Below, one piece after another: positions 6,732 through 16,733 of a stretch of 64,000 bases of DNA. The first letter of the stretch is position 1. Each line of letters starts with the position of its first letter. Position numbers and translations under genes: made by a program. Source of the DNA: Mangrovibacterium sp041596335 (GTDB lineage: Bacteria; Bacteroidota; Bacteroidia; Bacteroidales; Prolixibacteraceae); the NCBI RefSeq assembly GCF_041596335.1, contig NZ_JBFHIT010000018.1, forward strand, positions 10,992 through 74,991. Direction: 5' to 3'. Below the pieces are notes generated by a model. It saw only the letters and a program-made list of their open reading frames with translations. It made no database searches and had not been told where the DNA came from.

Positions 6732-9700
6732 TTAAAAATTAAGAGAGAAACCAAATAATATTTTACCAGAGATCGGATAAATACCGCGATCAACCCCTTG
6801 ACGGTTGTCGGTAGAACTACCGGCTTCAGGATCCAATCCTTCGTATTTGGTGAAGGTGAAATAATCATCAACAGATACAAATACGCGTGCACGATCTACT
6901 TTTACTGATTCGGTTAATGATTTTGGTAAGGTATAGCCCAATTGGATTTGTTTGATCCGCAGGTACGATCCATCGGAAATCATCAAGTCGCTGCGATAAA
7001 TGTAGTCGCTGGTATTATTGGCAGCCGGACGGCTGGCATTGATATTATTTGCGGTCCAACGATCTTCGAACATAAACAGTGGTTTATTGGAGAATGGACG
7101 ATCGGAACGAAACCATCCCATAAACACATCGTTCCCCTGGGTTCCTTGCAGGAATAAATTGAAATCAAAACCTTCGTAAGAACAGTTCAAAGTAGCTCCG
7201 TAAAGGAAATCGGGATGTGGGTCACCGATATAGGTTTGGTCGGCAGCAGTAATCTCGGTGTCGCCATCAACATCAACCACAATTGGTGCTCCTGTTACCG
7301 GATCGATACCGCTGGTTTTGTAGCCTTTGAAGTACCAGATTGGATACCCTTCTTCAAACCAAGTCAAGTCGTGACCACGCAGGTTGTCACCTTTTACCGG
7401 AGAGTCAACTTTCAGATAAGTTACTTCATTGTCCAAAGTCGACAAGTTCAGGTTCACACTGTATTTAAATTTGCCAATATTATCCTGATAGCCGGCTTCG
7501 AAGTCAAATCCCTTATTCGTCACATCTCCACCATTCACGTACGGATAATCGTTACCAACCGACAATGGACCAGTTCCACTCACGATCAAATCGTTTGTCA
7601 CCTTTTTATAGTAGTCTACCGAGAAATTCAGCTTACCACCAAGAGCACGTAAATCCAAACCAATATCGGTTTGTTGGGTACGTTCCCAGCGCAAATCAGG
7701 ATTGATCAGGTTTTTAATTTCGCCACCACTAATAAAGGAGTCATCAGCATTCGATCCGGGATAGCGAATTCCTGTAAAATCCCATAATTCCTGATCTTCA
7801 TTTCCACCCAGGTTGGCTTTGCTTCCGTTTTCACCCCAACTAGCGCGAAGTTTCAAATAATCGATTCCTTCAACATTGAAAAAATCTTCTTCGGAGATTA
7901 CCCAACCTCCCGAAAATGCCGGGAATACAGCAGCCCGATTGGCAGCTGGGAACACACTTGCCGCATCACGACGAATGGAGAATTCGAACATATACTTCGA
8001 TCTGAAATCGTACGAAAGACGTCCGAAATAGGAGTTCATGGTTTGATCGACAAAGGTACCACCGGTACGATCCAACTCATCGTCAGTTGTATATTCCTGA
8101 TAAGCATAGTCGTCGCCTTCAGCAATCATCGGTCCTGAGTGCATGTAGTAATCCGGAGCCTGATATTGCTCTGCAGAATAACCTCCAAGTAAAGTAAATG
8201 AGTGGTCGGCAATACTATAGCTGTATGAAGCGAAGTTTTCCCACAACCAGGTGTACCATTTATTGATGGTATCGTCAACAGTTGTTGCTGAGTTCTGATT
8301 TTCTGACGAGAAGTAGTAAGTTGGATTCCAGCTATGTTGCGACTGATAAGTCAAATCCAAACCAACGCGAGAAGTAAACGAAAGTCCTTTCACCGGTTTA
8401 ATGGTCGCATAGGCTGTCCCAAGAATTTTATCTTGCTCGATGGTGTTGTGGTAGGTATCCAGCAACGCTAATGGGTTTGCGGTTTCACCGGTTACATATT
8501 TCGCTAAACCGTAGTATTTACCTTCGTCATTTTTCAGGATGGTGTTACCGGCATCCAGCAGTGCCTGCACATTGTCTGGCGTACCATCGTATGTTACCGG
8601 AGTTAATGGATCAATCAGCAACGTGTTGTTTACCACACTACGATATTCGTCATCTTCACCGATATAGCGCTGATTTGAGTGGGAGAAACTTATGTTGTTT
8701 CCAACTTCTAACCATTCGTTCACACTGCTTTTAGCGTTGATACGAGCAGTATAGCGTTGGTATTTAGCTTTGTCGCCACCAACAATACCGTCTTGATTGA
8801 AATAAGAACCCGACAACATGTAGCTTGACTTGTCTGTTCCGGACGAATAGCTAATGTGATGTTTTTGCATCGGAGCTTCTTCCATAACTTCGTCCATCCA
8901 GTCGGTGTCCGTTCCATCCAGCGTCACTGTTCCGGCGCCAGATTCTTCCATCCATGTTTTATATTGAGCGGCGTTCATCAACTCCATATCACTGCGTGAA
9001 CTTTGCAGGCCATATTGAAAATCGTAGGAAATTTTGGCCTTTTCACCTTTAGTTCCGGATTTGGTGGTGATAATGATAACCCCGTTAGCACCTTCAGTAC
9101 CATAAATAGCGGCTGACGCAGCATCTTTCAACACTTCCATCGAACCGATGTCGGAAGGGTCGATGTTGTTGATATCGCCGGTTTTCATTCCGTCAACAAT
9201 AAACAAAGGGTTTGAATTTCCGTTTGAGTTTACCCCGCGAATACGGATTTTTGTTGATACACCTGGTGACCCTGAAGTAGATAGTACAGAGACTCCGGCA
9301 GTGCGTCCCTGAATGGCCTGATCGGCACGAGACGCGGGAATGTTTTGTAAGTCTTCGGCTTTCACACTGGAAATTGCGCCAGTTACCAGGCTTTTCTTTT
9401 GGATACCGTAACCTACAGCAACAACTTCTTCCAAGCCAATGGTTTCTTCCGCTAAAACAGCATTAATAACAGATTGTCCGTTTACAGCGACCTCCACCAT
9501 CTGCATTCCTACAAACGAAAACTGCAGAATGGCATCATCCGGAACATTGTTTAAGCTAAAGTTTCCGTCGAAATCGGTAATGGTTCCAATGGTGGTACCT
9601 TTAACGACAACGGTTGCTCCGGGAATTGGATCACCGTTGGAGGCTTTCACCGTTCCGCTAACAACGCCCACTTTTTGCACAAATTGTGCTGTCTCGTCCA

Positions 9701-10055
9701 GGTTTGTCAATACGATCTGCCGATCTTTGATGACATACTTCACTTTTGACGTTTCAAAAAGTTGGTCAAGAATATTCTCAATGCCTTGATTTTCGACATC
9801 GATACTCACCTTTCGGTTTACATCAATTAGGTCCTGGTTGTAAAGGAAATAGAAATCAGATTGATTTTCTATTGTGTTCAATACGTCTGCAAGACGCGTG
9901 TTTTTAAGGTTTATGGTCATCCGGGTTTGTTGAGAGTAACCCGTTACGGCTGACACCTGAAACATTCCAAATAGAATAAACAGAACAGATAGTCGCATAA
10001 TTAGTAAGGTTTTTTTCAAGGCATACCAATCCCTGATTTTCTTAGATTTTTTCAT
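6732..10055 (-). CDS. SusC/RagA family TonB-dependent transporter with STN signalling domain
   Basis: Outer-membrane TonB-dependent channel for a glycan, 1107 residues. In order: signal sequence (about 1-41), STN domain (about 45-120, QQTRMTINLKNTRLADVLNTI), carboxypeptidase-D-like regulatory domain (about 130-215, GTVKASNGDPIPGATVVVKG), plug (about 215-340, containing PLFIVDGMK and EVLKDAASAAIYGTEGANG), then a beta barrel ending in FGFSLNF. The STN domain is the extension that contacts a FecR-type anti-sigma factor, which is encoded just upstream together with its sigma factor. Substrate arrival is therefore expected to induce the locus by trans-envelope signalling, as in fec systems. The substrate is inferred from the linked GH30 enzyme. 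Confidence 0.97.
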   Translation of the reverse strand: MKKSKKIRDWYALKKTLLIMRLSVLFILFGMFQVSAVTGYSQQTRMTINLKNTRLADVLNTIENQSDFYFLYNQDLIDVNRKVSIDVENQGIENILDQLFETSKVKYVIKDRQIVLTNLDETAQFVQKVGVVSGTVKASNGDPIPGATVVVKGTTIGTITDFDGNFSLNNVPDDAILQFSFVGMQMVEVAVNGQSVINAVLAEETIGLEEVVAVGYGIQKKSLVTGAISSVKAEDLQNIPASRADQAIQGRTAGVSVLSTSGSPGVSTKIRIRGVNSNGNSNPLFIVDGMKTGDINNIDPSDIGSMEVLKDAASAAIYGTEGANGVIIITTKSGTKGEKAKISYDFQYGLQSSRSDMELMNAAQYKTWMEESGAGTVTLDGTDTDWMDEVMEEAPMQKHHISYSSGTDKSSYMLSGSYFNQDGIVGGDKAKYQRYTARINAKSSVNEWLEVGNNISFSHSNQRYIGEDDEYRSVVNNTLLIDPLTPVTYDGTPDNVQALLDAGNTILKNDEGKYYGLAKYVTGETANPLALLDTYHNTIEQDKILGTAYATIKPVKGLSFTSRVGLDLTYQSQHSWNPTYYFSSENQNSATTVDDTINKWYTWLWENFASYSYSIADHSFTLLGGYSAEQYQAPDYYMHSGPMIAEGDDYAYQEYTTDDELDRTGGTFVDQTMNSYFGRLSYDFRSKYMFEFSIRRDAASVFPAANRAAVFPAFSGGWVISEEDFFNVEGIDYLKLRASWGENGSKANLGGNEDQELWDFTGIRYPGSNADDSFISGGEIKNLINPDLRWERTQQTDIGLDLRALGGKLNFSVDYYKKVTNDLIVSGTGPLSVGNDYPYVNGGDVTNKGFDFEAGYQDNIGKFKYSVNLNLSTLDNEVTYLKVDSPVKGDNLRGHDLTWFEEGYPIWYFKGYKTSGIDPVTGAPIVVDVDGDTEITAADQTYIGDPHPDFLYGATLNCSYEGFDFNLFLQGTQGNDVFMGWFRSDRPFSNKPLFMFEDRWTANNINASRPAANNTSDYIYRSDLMISDGSYLRIKQIQLGYTLPKSLTESVKVDRARVFVSVDDYFTFTKYEGLDPEAGSSTDNRQGVDRGIYPISGKILFGFSLNF

Positions 10056-10106
10056 AGATTTACAATTGTAGAGTTGTTAAAATTCACTGTAACGATTCTT
10101 CAATAC

Positions 10107-10139
10107 AATCAGGGAAGTGGTACCAGCACTTTCCTGATT
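10107..10139. other. hairpin between fecR and susC
   Basis: AATCAGGGAAGTG/CACTTTCCTGATT forms a 13-pair stem (one G-T) with loop GTACCAG. The T run lies on the plus strand, which has no gene here; on the minus strand, where fecR and susC are read, there is no T run. It may be an mRNA stability or processing element rather than a terminator. Confidence 0.5.
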
Positions 10140-10150
10140 TTTCGATTAGG

Positions 10151-11167
10151 TCATTTTTGTTCAATAATAATTTTCTTCTTTACATATAGACTGTTTAAGT
10201 TTGATTTTCGTTCTTCGACCCGATATTGCATGGGCGTTGTCAGAGCAATCATTCGCAGTATTTCATCCAATTGCTCATCTTTAAATGTTGCTTTAAAATT
10301 GTAGGCTTTCAGTTGCTCATCGCGTATTTCAATGTCAACATTGTACCAGCGAGCCAATTTCGACATCACCACTTCGAGTGACTCGCCCCTGAATTGGAGC
10401 AATCCTTCTGTCCAGCGGGTGTAATCGGCTGCTTCCACATGACTAATTACAGCCCGGTTTTCCTTCCGATTGTATTCAAAACGTTCATCCGGCTTCATCA
10501 GGTATGATGCTTGCTCGTGCTGATCCAGAATCTGCACACTACCCTCCTGCAATACCACGCTTATTTTCTCATTGGCTTCATAAGCCGAAACATTGAACTG
10601 GGTTCCCAGCACCTGAACTGTAATTCCGGGTGTGCGAACTTTAAATTTTTCGCCATTTTGTTGCTTCACATGAAAAAACGCTTCACCAACCAGCTTTACT
10701 TCTCTATTTTGATGAAAATTGACCGGATAACTTATTTCCGATCCGCTATTCAGCCAGCCGGTTGAACCATCGGGTAAAACAAAGCTTGTACGGGCACCCT
10801 GGGGCGAAACAATGGTTGCCATGGCGTCTGTCGCCTGAGGTGTCGTTGCAGTAAACCAATAAATCGAGAACAACGTAATCGGGATTAGCAATACAGCGGC
10901 TATGCGCTGATAATAAGTTAACATTCTTCGTGTCGCGGATGGCTTCTGCGGTGAAATTGTCCGTTGTACCTGATTAATCAGAGATTTCATATTGGGAGAT
11001 TTCATTTCTCCATATTCAGATAAACTTTCCCAATGTTCGTGCAAATGCTCACGCAGGAGTTCATCATCGTTCGCAAATGTGCTGTTCACCTGCTTATAAT
11101 CGGTTCGGGAATAACTTCCCGATTCGTAATTTCTAAATGCTTCCGTATATTTTCTCTTTTCTGCCAT
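10151..11167 (-). CDS. FecR family anti-sigma factor
   Basis: Inner-membrane regulator that holds the linked ECF sigma factor and receives the signal from the STN domain of SusC. It has 338 residues: a cytoplasmic N-terminal part, one membrane helix at about 88-106 (AAVLLIPITLFSIYWF), the periplasmic FecR domain (about 115-215, IVSPQGARTSFVLPDGSTGWLN, VKLVGEAFFHV), and a C-terminal DUF4974 domain (about 250-325, LEVVMSKLARWYNVDIEI). This order is standard for Bacteroidota FecR proteins. It lies between the sigma gene and susC on the same strand. Confidence 0.95.
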   Translation of the reverse strand: MAEKRKYTEAFRNYESGSYSRTDYKQVNSTFANDDELLREHLHEHWESLSEYGEMKSPNMKSLINQVQRTISPQKPSATRRMLTYYQRIAAVLLIPITLFSIYWFTATTPQATDAMATIVSPQGARTSFVLPDGSTGWLNSGSEISYPVNFHQNREVKLVGEAFFHVKQQNGEKFKVRTPGITVQVLGTQFNVSAYEANEKISVVLQEGSVQILDQHEQASYLMKPDERFEYNRKENRAVISHVEAADYTRWTEGLLQFRGESLEVVMSKLARWYNVDIEIRDEQLKAYNFKATFKDEQLDEILRMIALTTPMQYRVEERKSNLNSLYVKKKIIIEQK

Positions 11168-11286
11168 CTCAATCTTCTGCGTGTTTCATTACACTCGTTA
11201 TATCCGGAAAATTGAGATTCCCCTATTCGGTTTGAAAAAAAAATGAAAAAAATGTTCGGAAAAGTTAAAAGTAGGAAGTCTGCCGG

Positions 11287-11862
11287 TTAGTTTCTCAAAA
11301 AAAGGTAAAACAGATTGACCCCATCAGGCATTTCATCTTCAAAACGGCATTTCTGATATTTCATCGCCTTAGTAATCTGATTTTCAATCGTTTTAACCGA
11401 TATCTCCATTTCTTCGGCAATTTGCTTCACTGCTTTTCCCTCCTTTTTTCGGGCGATAAAAATTTGCCTCCGTCGCTCGGGCATTTCTTCAATAAACAAT
11501 TCTAGCTTTTGAATGACATTTTGATATCGCTGCTCAAAATCAATCGTATCACCATGCGAATCCAGCTCATCAACAACCTCGTGTTTATATGCTTCGGCCT
11601 TCGATCGCCGAAGAAATGCCTTCTTCACATCGTTAAAAGCTATTGTGAACAAATAAGATTGCAGCGACTTAACATCCCTTAGGGTAGAGCGGTTCTGCCA
11701 AATTTTCAGAAACACCTCCTGTACAATCTCTTCTGATTCGAGTTCGTTTTTTAAATAGGAGAAAGCAAAGCGATAGAGTTTATTGCTATACTGTTCACAA
11801 AGCCTTGTGAAGGCATCTGCATCGCCTTTGCGGATTAATGATATGTCAATGTGACGACTCAC
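11287..11862 (-). CDS. ECF RNA polymerase sigma factor (FecI-like)
   Basis: Extracytoplasmic-function sigma-70 factor, 191 residues from the GTG chosen here. Region 2 is seen in DAFTRLCEQYSNKLYRFAFSYL and VQEVFLKIWQNR, and region 4 in PERRRQIFIARKKEGKAVKQIAEEM followed by EISVKTIENQI. Start choice is uncertain: the open frame reaches a TTG at 11895, but the preceding residues are unlike the family, and no ATG lies upstream of region 2. It heads the transcription order sigma, anti-sigma, SusC, SusD, GH30, and probably activates susC in response to the glycan. Confidence 0.9.
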   Translation of the reverse strand: MSRHIDISLIRKGDADAFTRLCEQYSNKLYRFAFSYLKNELESEEIVQEVFLKIWQNRSTLRDVKSLQSYLFTIAFNDVKKAFLRRSKAEAYKHEVVDELDSHGDTIDFEQRYQNVIQKLELFIEEMPERRRQIFIARKKEGKAVKQIAEEMEISVKTIENQITKAMKYQKCRFEDEMPDGVNLFYLFLRN

Positions 11863-12193
11863 TGTTTCTAGATTTGAAGCTTCAAGATACCACAAAGAAA
11901 TAAAAATATTGCTAACTAAACTTCAACAAACACGCAACGGGATGTCCGAAGACCTCTCAATCGCTCCCTAAGCTAAATGCCGATCTGGAGGCCAGATTAT
12001 CGGAGCAGCAATGAGTTCGGATAGCAGGCGGCCGAAGTAATTCCCGGCAGTTTCTTTAGATCGAATTGGCTTTTGCAACAATTGGTGCGCAAACAAAAGG
12101 ACTTAAAGAATGTTTTAATGGTAAATTTTTTGACAACTTTGCAGCCACAGATTTTACTGAAAGTTGAAGAAAGTATTAATCAAAAGTGTTTAC
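11863..12193. other. intergenic region, sigma factor to E1 gene
   Basis: Divergent spacer of about 330 bases. Nothing beyond a small GATCTGG/CCAGATT hairpin is apparent. The stretch CAACTTTG before the E1 gene is a one-base variant of the -7 consensus. No further gene is supported. Confidence 0.4.
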
Positions 12194-14617
12194 ATGTATC
12201 TTGAGAAAACGGAACTATTGGAAGTGAGTGAGACGAAAGCATTAAACCTGATCCTTGACGACTATTACCTGGCATACCTGAGCCGACAGTTGAGTTTACT
12301 GGGAAGAAGAGAAGTTCATAACGGCCGTGCGCACTTTGGAATTTTTGGCGATGGTAAAGAGCTAACACAAATTGCTTACGCGCGAACGTTTAGAAAGGGA
12401 GACTGGAGATCGGGCTACTACCGTGATCAAACGTTCATGCTCTATCTAGGTCTGTTACAACCGGAAGAATTTTTCGCCATGATCTACGGAGACACGGATT
12501 TCAATTACAACCCCTCCACTGGTGGCCGAAATTTCAACAACCATTTTAGTACCCGAAATATTAACGAACAAGGCGAAATTAAAGACTTGATGGAGCTTTA
12601 CAACTCCGCTTCAGACATTTCGCCAACTGCCGGACAAATGCCGCGCCTGTTGGGGTTAGCGCAGGCGTCGAAAATTGTTCGCGAAAATCCGGAGCTAAAA
12701 AAATCACTAAACAACAATGTTGACGGGAACGAAGTAGCATTCGGATCAATTGGTGATGCAAGTACCTCTGAAGGAATGTTTTTCGAGACAATTAACGCGG
12801 CAGGAGTAATGGAAATCCCGATGGCTGTTGCTGTGTACGACGATGGCTATGGCATTAGTGTGCCAAAAGAGTTGCAAACCACAAAAGGCAGCATTTCCGA
12901 AATCCTAAAGGGATTCCGGAAAGAAAAAAATACAAATGGAATCAACATTCTTACTGCGAAAGGTTGGGACTATCCGCAACTAATTAAAACATTCGAGAAA
13001 GGAATTACCGATTGCCGGAAGACTCAAACTCCGGTCGTTTTCCATATTAACGAAATAACTCAACCACTCGGTCATTCAACCTCGGGATCGCACGAACGCT
13101 ACAAAAGCAAAGAGCGCCTCCAGTGGGAAAAAGATTTTGACTGCCTGGTAAAATTTAAGCAATGGATTATTGAGTCGGGGAAAGCCGATGAAGCGACCTT
13201 GAAAAAGATTGAAAACCGGGCAGCAAAACGAGCGCGCGATGCCCGCGATCTGGCTTGGAAACATTACACCGAAAGTTATTCGGAAGAAACGGAAAACCTG
13301 CAGAAAATTATACTTCAGCTGAAAAGCAACAAGTTGAAACCAACCGACTACACGGACGACTTTGACGCGGTTAAAAACAAACTATTCCCAACCCGACGGG
13401 CTCTGTATAGTTTCGCCAAACGTCTGAAGTTTGAGTTGCACAGCATTTCCGAACTCAATGAGGAACGAAATCAACTGATCAACTGGCTGGAACGTTTTGA
13501 AAGTCGTACCACTAAATTTTACAATTGTCAGCTGTACCGCGAAGGACCAGACTCAACCTTAAACGTTGAAGCAGTTCCGGTTCAGGTTGATGCTGATGCT
13601 CCACTGGTAAATGGCTGCGAAGTTCTGAGCCACAATTTCGATGTATTGTTTGAAAAGTACCCCAATCTGGTCACCTTTGGCGAAGACACTGGCTTTATGG
13701 GCGATGTGAATCAGGGGATGAAAGGGATGCAGGAAAAATACGGCGTTCATCGCGTTTCAGATACCGGAATTCGTGAAACAACCATCATTGGACAGGGAAT
13801 TGGATTAGCGCTGCGGGGCTTCCGTCCGATTGCCGAAATACAGTACCTCGATTACTTGATGTACGCCTTGCCAACGCTTAGCGACGACTTGGCCAGCATG
13901 CAGTTTCGCAGCATGGGAAAACAGGCAGCGCCTTTGATCGTTAGAACCCGCGGACACCAGTTGCAGGGAATTTGGCATGCCGGATCGCCCATGCAAATGA
14001 TCTTGGGGGCAATGCGTGGTATCTTCCTGTGCGTTCCACGAAATATGACTCAAGCAGCGGGTTTTTACAATACGCTGCTTGAAGGAAATGATCCGGCACT
14101 GGTTATTGAACCATTAAAAGGGTACAATGTAAAAGAACAATTGCCTTCGAATATTGGCGAGTATAAAATTCCGTTGGGTGTACCGGAAATCATGAATGAA
14201 GGATCGGATGTCACTCTGGTTACTTATGCCTGGAATGTGCACCATGCGGAAAAAGCGGCTCAGTTACTAATGGAACTGAAAAACATTTCAGTTGAAGTAA
14301 TTGACGTACAAACCTTGCTGCCTTTCGATGTCAACCACAGGATCGTAGAATCGATCAAAAAAACCAACAAAGTAATTTTTGTTGACGAGGATGTTCCGGG
14401 GGGCGCTTCGGCATACATGCTGCAAAAAGTGATGGAGGAACAAAAGGCTTTCAACTACCTGGATACTGCTCCGGTTACTTTACCTGCGGTGGAACATCGT
14501 CCCGGGTACGGAATTGATGGCGAATATTTCACAAAACCAAGTGTAGAACGGATTTTTGAAGCAGTTTATGCCATGATGCGTGAAACAAATACAAAAAAAT
14601 ACCCGCCACTCTACTAA
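12194..14617 (+). CDS. fused alpha/beta E1 component of a 2-oxoacid (branched-chain type) dehydrogenase
   Basis: Thiamine-diphosphate decarboxylase (E1) of a 2-oxoacid dehydrogenase complex, with alpha and beta subunits joined in 807 residues. The N-terminal half has the alpha TPP motif, GDASTSEG at 187-194 followed by YDDGYGIS, where separate E1 alphas usually have NNG. The C-terminal half has beta-subunit marks FGEDTGFMGDVNQG, RVSDTGIRE, AEIQYLDY and RTRGHQLQG, and the transketolase C-terminal domain (SDVTLVTYAWNVHHAE, VDVQTLLPFD). No E2 or E3 gene is adjacent. 2-Oxoisovalerate is the most likely substrate by family, but pyruvate is not excluded. The ATG at 12194 is preferred over TTG at 12164. 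A terminator follows. Confidence 0.9.
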   Translation: MYLEKTELLEVSETKALNLILDDYYLAYLSRQLSLLGRREVHNGRAHFGIFGDGKELTQIAYARTFRKGDWRSGYYRDQTFMLYLGLLQPEEFFAMIYGDTDFNYNPSTGGRNFNNHFSTRNINEQGEIKDLMELYNSASDISPTAGQMPRLLGLAQASKIVRENPELKKSLNNNVDGNEVAFGSIGDASTSEGMFFETINAAGVMEIPMAVAVYDDGYGISVPKELQTTKGSISEILKGFRKEKNTNGINILTAKGWDYPQLIKTFEKGITDCRKTQTPVVFHINEITQPLGHSTSGSHERYKSKERLQWEKDFDCLVKFKQWIIESGKADEATLKKIENRAAKRARDARDLAWKHYTESYSEETENLQKIILQLKSNKLKPTDYTDDFDAVKNKLFPTRRALYSFAKRLKFELHSISELNEERNQLINWLERFESRTTKFYNCQLYREGPDSTLNVEAVPVQVDADAPLVNGCEVLSHNFDVLFEKYPNLVTFGEDTGFMGDVNQGMKGMQEKYGVHRVSDTGIRETTIIGQGIGLALRGFRPIAEIQYLDYLMYALPTLSDDLASMQFRSMGKQAAPLIVRTRGHQLQGIWHAGSPMQMILGAMRGIFLCVPRNMTQAAGFYNTLLEGNDPALVIEPLKGYNVKEQLPSNIGEYKIPLGVPEIMNEGSDVTLVTYAWNVHHAEKAAQLLMELKNISVEVIDVQTLLPFDVNHRIVESIKKTNKVIFVDEDVPGGASAYMLQKVMEEQKAFNYLDTAPVTLPAVEHRPGYGIDGEYFTKPSVERIFEAVYAMMRETNTKKYPPLY

Positions 14618-14640
14618 AAAGTTCAGTGGTCAATAAAACA

Positions 14641-14679
14641 AAAGAGGTTGATCAGGTTTTGTTCCTGTCAACCTCTTTT
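14641..14679 (+). terminator. terminator after the E1 gene
   Basis: AAAGAGGTTGA/TCAACCTCTTT is a perfect 11-pair stem with an inner CAGG/CCTG, followed by TTTTA. It begins 24 bases after the E1 stop. Confidence 0.85.
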
Positions 14680-14685
14680 ATTTTT

Positions 14686-14762
14686 AAACAAGGCGGATGA
14701 AGATTATTCGTAAAAATCAAATATTTTCCTCTGAGAATACTTAACAAAGAACCGCCTTGTTT
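14686..14762. repeat. spaced inverted repeat AAACAAGGCGG / CCGCCTTGTTT
   Basis: Two perfect 11-base arms (14686-14696 and 14752-14762) enclose 55 bases, with TATTC/GAATA inside able to pair. The rest of 14618-14926 holds only the E1 terminator and AT-rich sequence. Function unknown. Confidence 0.5.
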
Positions 14763-14926
14763 TATGTTGCAGTTTTAGCCTCATCTATCAGCACCTAACA
14801 CACAAAATAAATAAAATACTTCTTTATCTTTTTCTCCACTTATTGACTAAACGTATATAATTTCCCTTTGTTCCAATTTCTCGGATCTATTATTCAAAAA
14901 AAAATCGTTGATTGTTTGTGGTCGTA

Positions 14927-16468
14927 CTATTTAGGTTTTTCTACCCGGTTTGATTCGGGGTGAAGCTCTTCCCAAAGGCGCAGGAATACGCCGTTCGTCC
15001 AACCAAAACCATCTTGTCCTTCGTACTCTCCTCCACCTCCGGGACGATCCGGATCAATTACATCGTATTTTTCTTTCATCTTGCCCGATTCAAAGTAAAC
15101 CTTGCAGTTTAGCTTGGTCCACCGCCTTGCCAGTTTTTCGGCTAAATCCGGTCGGTTGTAGTTTTTTAAAGCCACATAGCCAATCCATTGCATCGGCGCC
15201 CATCCATTTGGCGAATCCCATTGTTGATTGGAGTTTTCAACCAAGGAGGTTACCAAACCACCTTCTTTCAGAAAGTCAGATTCAATTTTAGCGATCACTC
15301 TTCCAGCCTGTTCCGAAGACGCGATTCCGATATACAACGGGAATAATCCGGCCAAGGTCAGTTGCGGCGAAAGAGTTTTTGAAGACAAATTGAAATCGGT
15401 AAAAAAACCCAAGCTGTTGTCCCAGCAGTACTGCTGAATGGCTTGCTTCCGCTTTTCGGCCAAACCGTTATAGCTTGCTTCCTGCTGTGGAATACCTTTT
15501 AGCCGGTAGCTTTTAGCCAAAATCATTTCCACCCGATATAGCAGGCAGTTTAAATCGACGGGCAGCAATTGCGTTGTTTGAATGCTCCCCAGACTACGGC
15601 CATCGGCAAACCAGCGAGTTGAAAAATCCCAACCCGACTCGGCAGCAGCTCTCAAATCGCGAAAAAGCGATGAATCTCGGCCTGATGGCTCCAGCAATTC
15701 CGCATCGTGCCAGTACGACTCAGGTCGCGGTGTGTTTTCCGCATCCCAATAACGGTTCAATACTGCTCCTTTCTCCAGTTGCACAAGCCTGTCGCCTGTC
15801 ATCCAAAAATCGTATTCGCGCTCCATCGCGTCTAAATAATTCAAATAAGTCTGCTCGTCGTTTGTTGTTTTTGCCAGCAATTCAACCATAAGTGCAAAAA
15901 ATGGAGGCTGCGATCGGCTAAGGTAATAACTTCGGTTTCCGTTTGGAATGTGTCCGTAGGTTTCAATTAGGAACTCGAAATTATCGACCATATCCCGGAT
16001 CAGATCTGTCCTGCCGTCGACCTGCAAACCTAACATGGTAAAGTAGCTGTCCCAATAGTAAATTTCTGTAAAGCGCCCACCCGGAATAATATATGAATTC
16101 GGCAAAGGAAGCAAGGTTGAATACTGCGCTTGTTGATCAGGTTGACGCGTCAGTTCATTCCACAAAAAATGCAGGTGGTGCAACATGGCTGTGGTGTCGG
16201 TTTGAATGGTATCGAAATACAAACCCACAAAATCGTGTAAATTGAAGCAAGGTTCTGACTTCTGAGCCATATAAAGGAAGTCCAGACTATCGGGATTAAC
16301 TCTCGGCGTGCAGTCCACAAAGGTTTTCTGATCGGCAAAGATGTGGCTCATTTGTACATCGCGAAACAGCTGCGGATACTGTTTTGGCGGATCAAGCTGC
16401 GCCTTTAGTGGGCCGCAAAAAGAAACGATAAGAATAAATAGGCTGATTGTTCTCCGGTTTAAAATCAT
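14927..16468 (-). CDS. treA: periplasmic trehalase, GH37
   Basis: Inverting alpha,alpha-trehalase that splits trehalose into two glucose molecules. It has 513 residues from the ATG at 16468, which begins a clear signal peptide (MILNRRTISLFILIVSFCG, cleavage after LKAQ), so it should be exported. Both GH37 signatures are present: PGGRFTEIYYWDSYF at about 129-143 and QWDSPNGWAP at about 416-425. The catalytic acid is Asp281 in SGWDFSTRWF, and the catalytic base is the Glu of EKYDV near the end, followed by the glycine-rich GGGGEYEGQDGFGWTNGV. An upstream ATG at 16519 would add 17 residues before the signal and is less likely. The next gene on this strand is 265 bases upstream and may not be co-transcribed. 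Confidence 0.95.
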   Translation of the reverse strand: MILNRRTISLFILIVSFCGPLKAQLDPPKQYPQLFRDVQMSHIFADQKTFVDCTPRVNPDSLDFLYMAQKSEPCFNLHDFVGLYFDTIQTDTTAMLHHLHFLWNELTRQPDQQAQYSTLLPLPNSYIIPGGRFTEIYYWDSYFTMLGLQVDGRTDLIRDMVDNFEFLIETYGHIPNGNRSYYLSRSQPPFFALMVELLAKTTNDEQTYLNYLDAMEREYDFWMTGDRLVQLEKGAVLNRYWDAENTPRPESYWHDAELLEPSGRDSSLFRDLRAAAESGWDFSTRWFADGRSLGSIQTTQLLPVDLNCLLYRVEMILAKSYRLKGIPQQEASYNGLAEKRKQAIQQYCWDNSLGFFTDFNLSSKTLSPQLTLAGLFPLYIGIASSEQAGRVIAKIESDFLKEGGLVTSLVENSNQQWDSPNGWAPMQWIGYVALKNYNRPDLAEKLARRWTKLNCKVYFESGKMKEKYDVIDPDRPGGGGEYEGQDGFGWTNGVFLRLWEELHPESNRVEKPK

Positions 16469-16733
16469 GGTTTTTCTGATTTTCTGGAATTCGACTGACT
16501 CTCGGTGAATTATTGGCATTTCCGTTCATTCAATGAAAGACAAAATTTCCAGCGTTTATATTTGTTGGTTCTATTTGGTTTTTCTGCACAAAGTGTTGCG
16601 TTCAGGCTGCGTGTCATCCTCGTGTTCAATCACATATGATTATGCCGAACATTCGCTTAGCTTCAAACGACGTAACCCAAGGTCAGCAGGCACCCAGGTC
16701 GATCATTTCCCCAAGATACTATAAACATTCAAC

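Noticed and set aside
11863..11895. TTG start for the ECF sigma factor
   Set aside because: The extra 11 residues do not resemble the family, and the TTG lies in TTTCTTTG, which looks more like a promoter fragment; GTG at 11862 is preferred, though not certain.
16533..16724. 63-codon frame between trehalase and the GH127-like gene, with TATATTTG nearby
   Set aside because: The promoter-like element falls inside the frame, and the Cys/Ser/Arg-rich product has no signal or domain.
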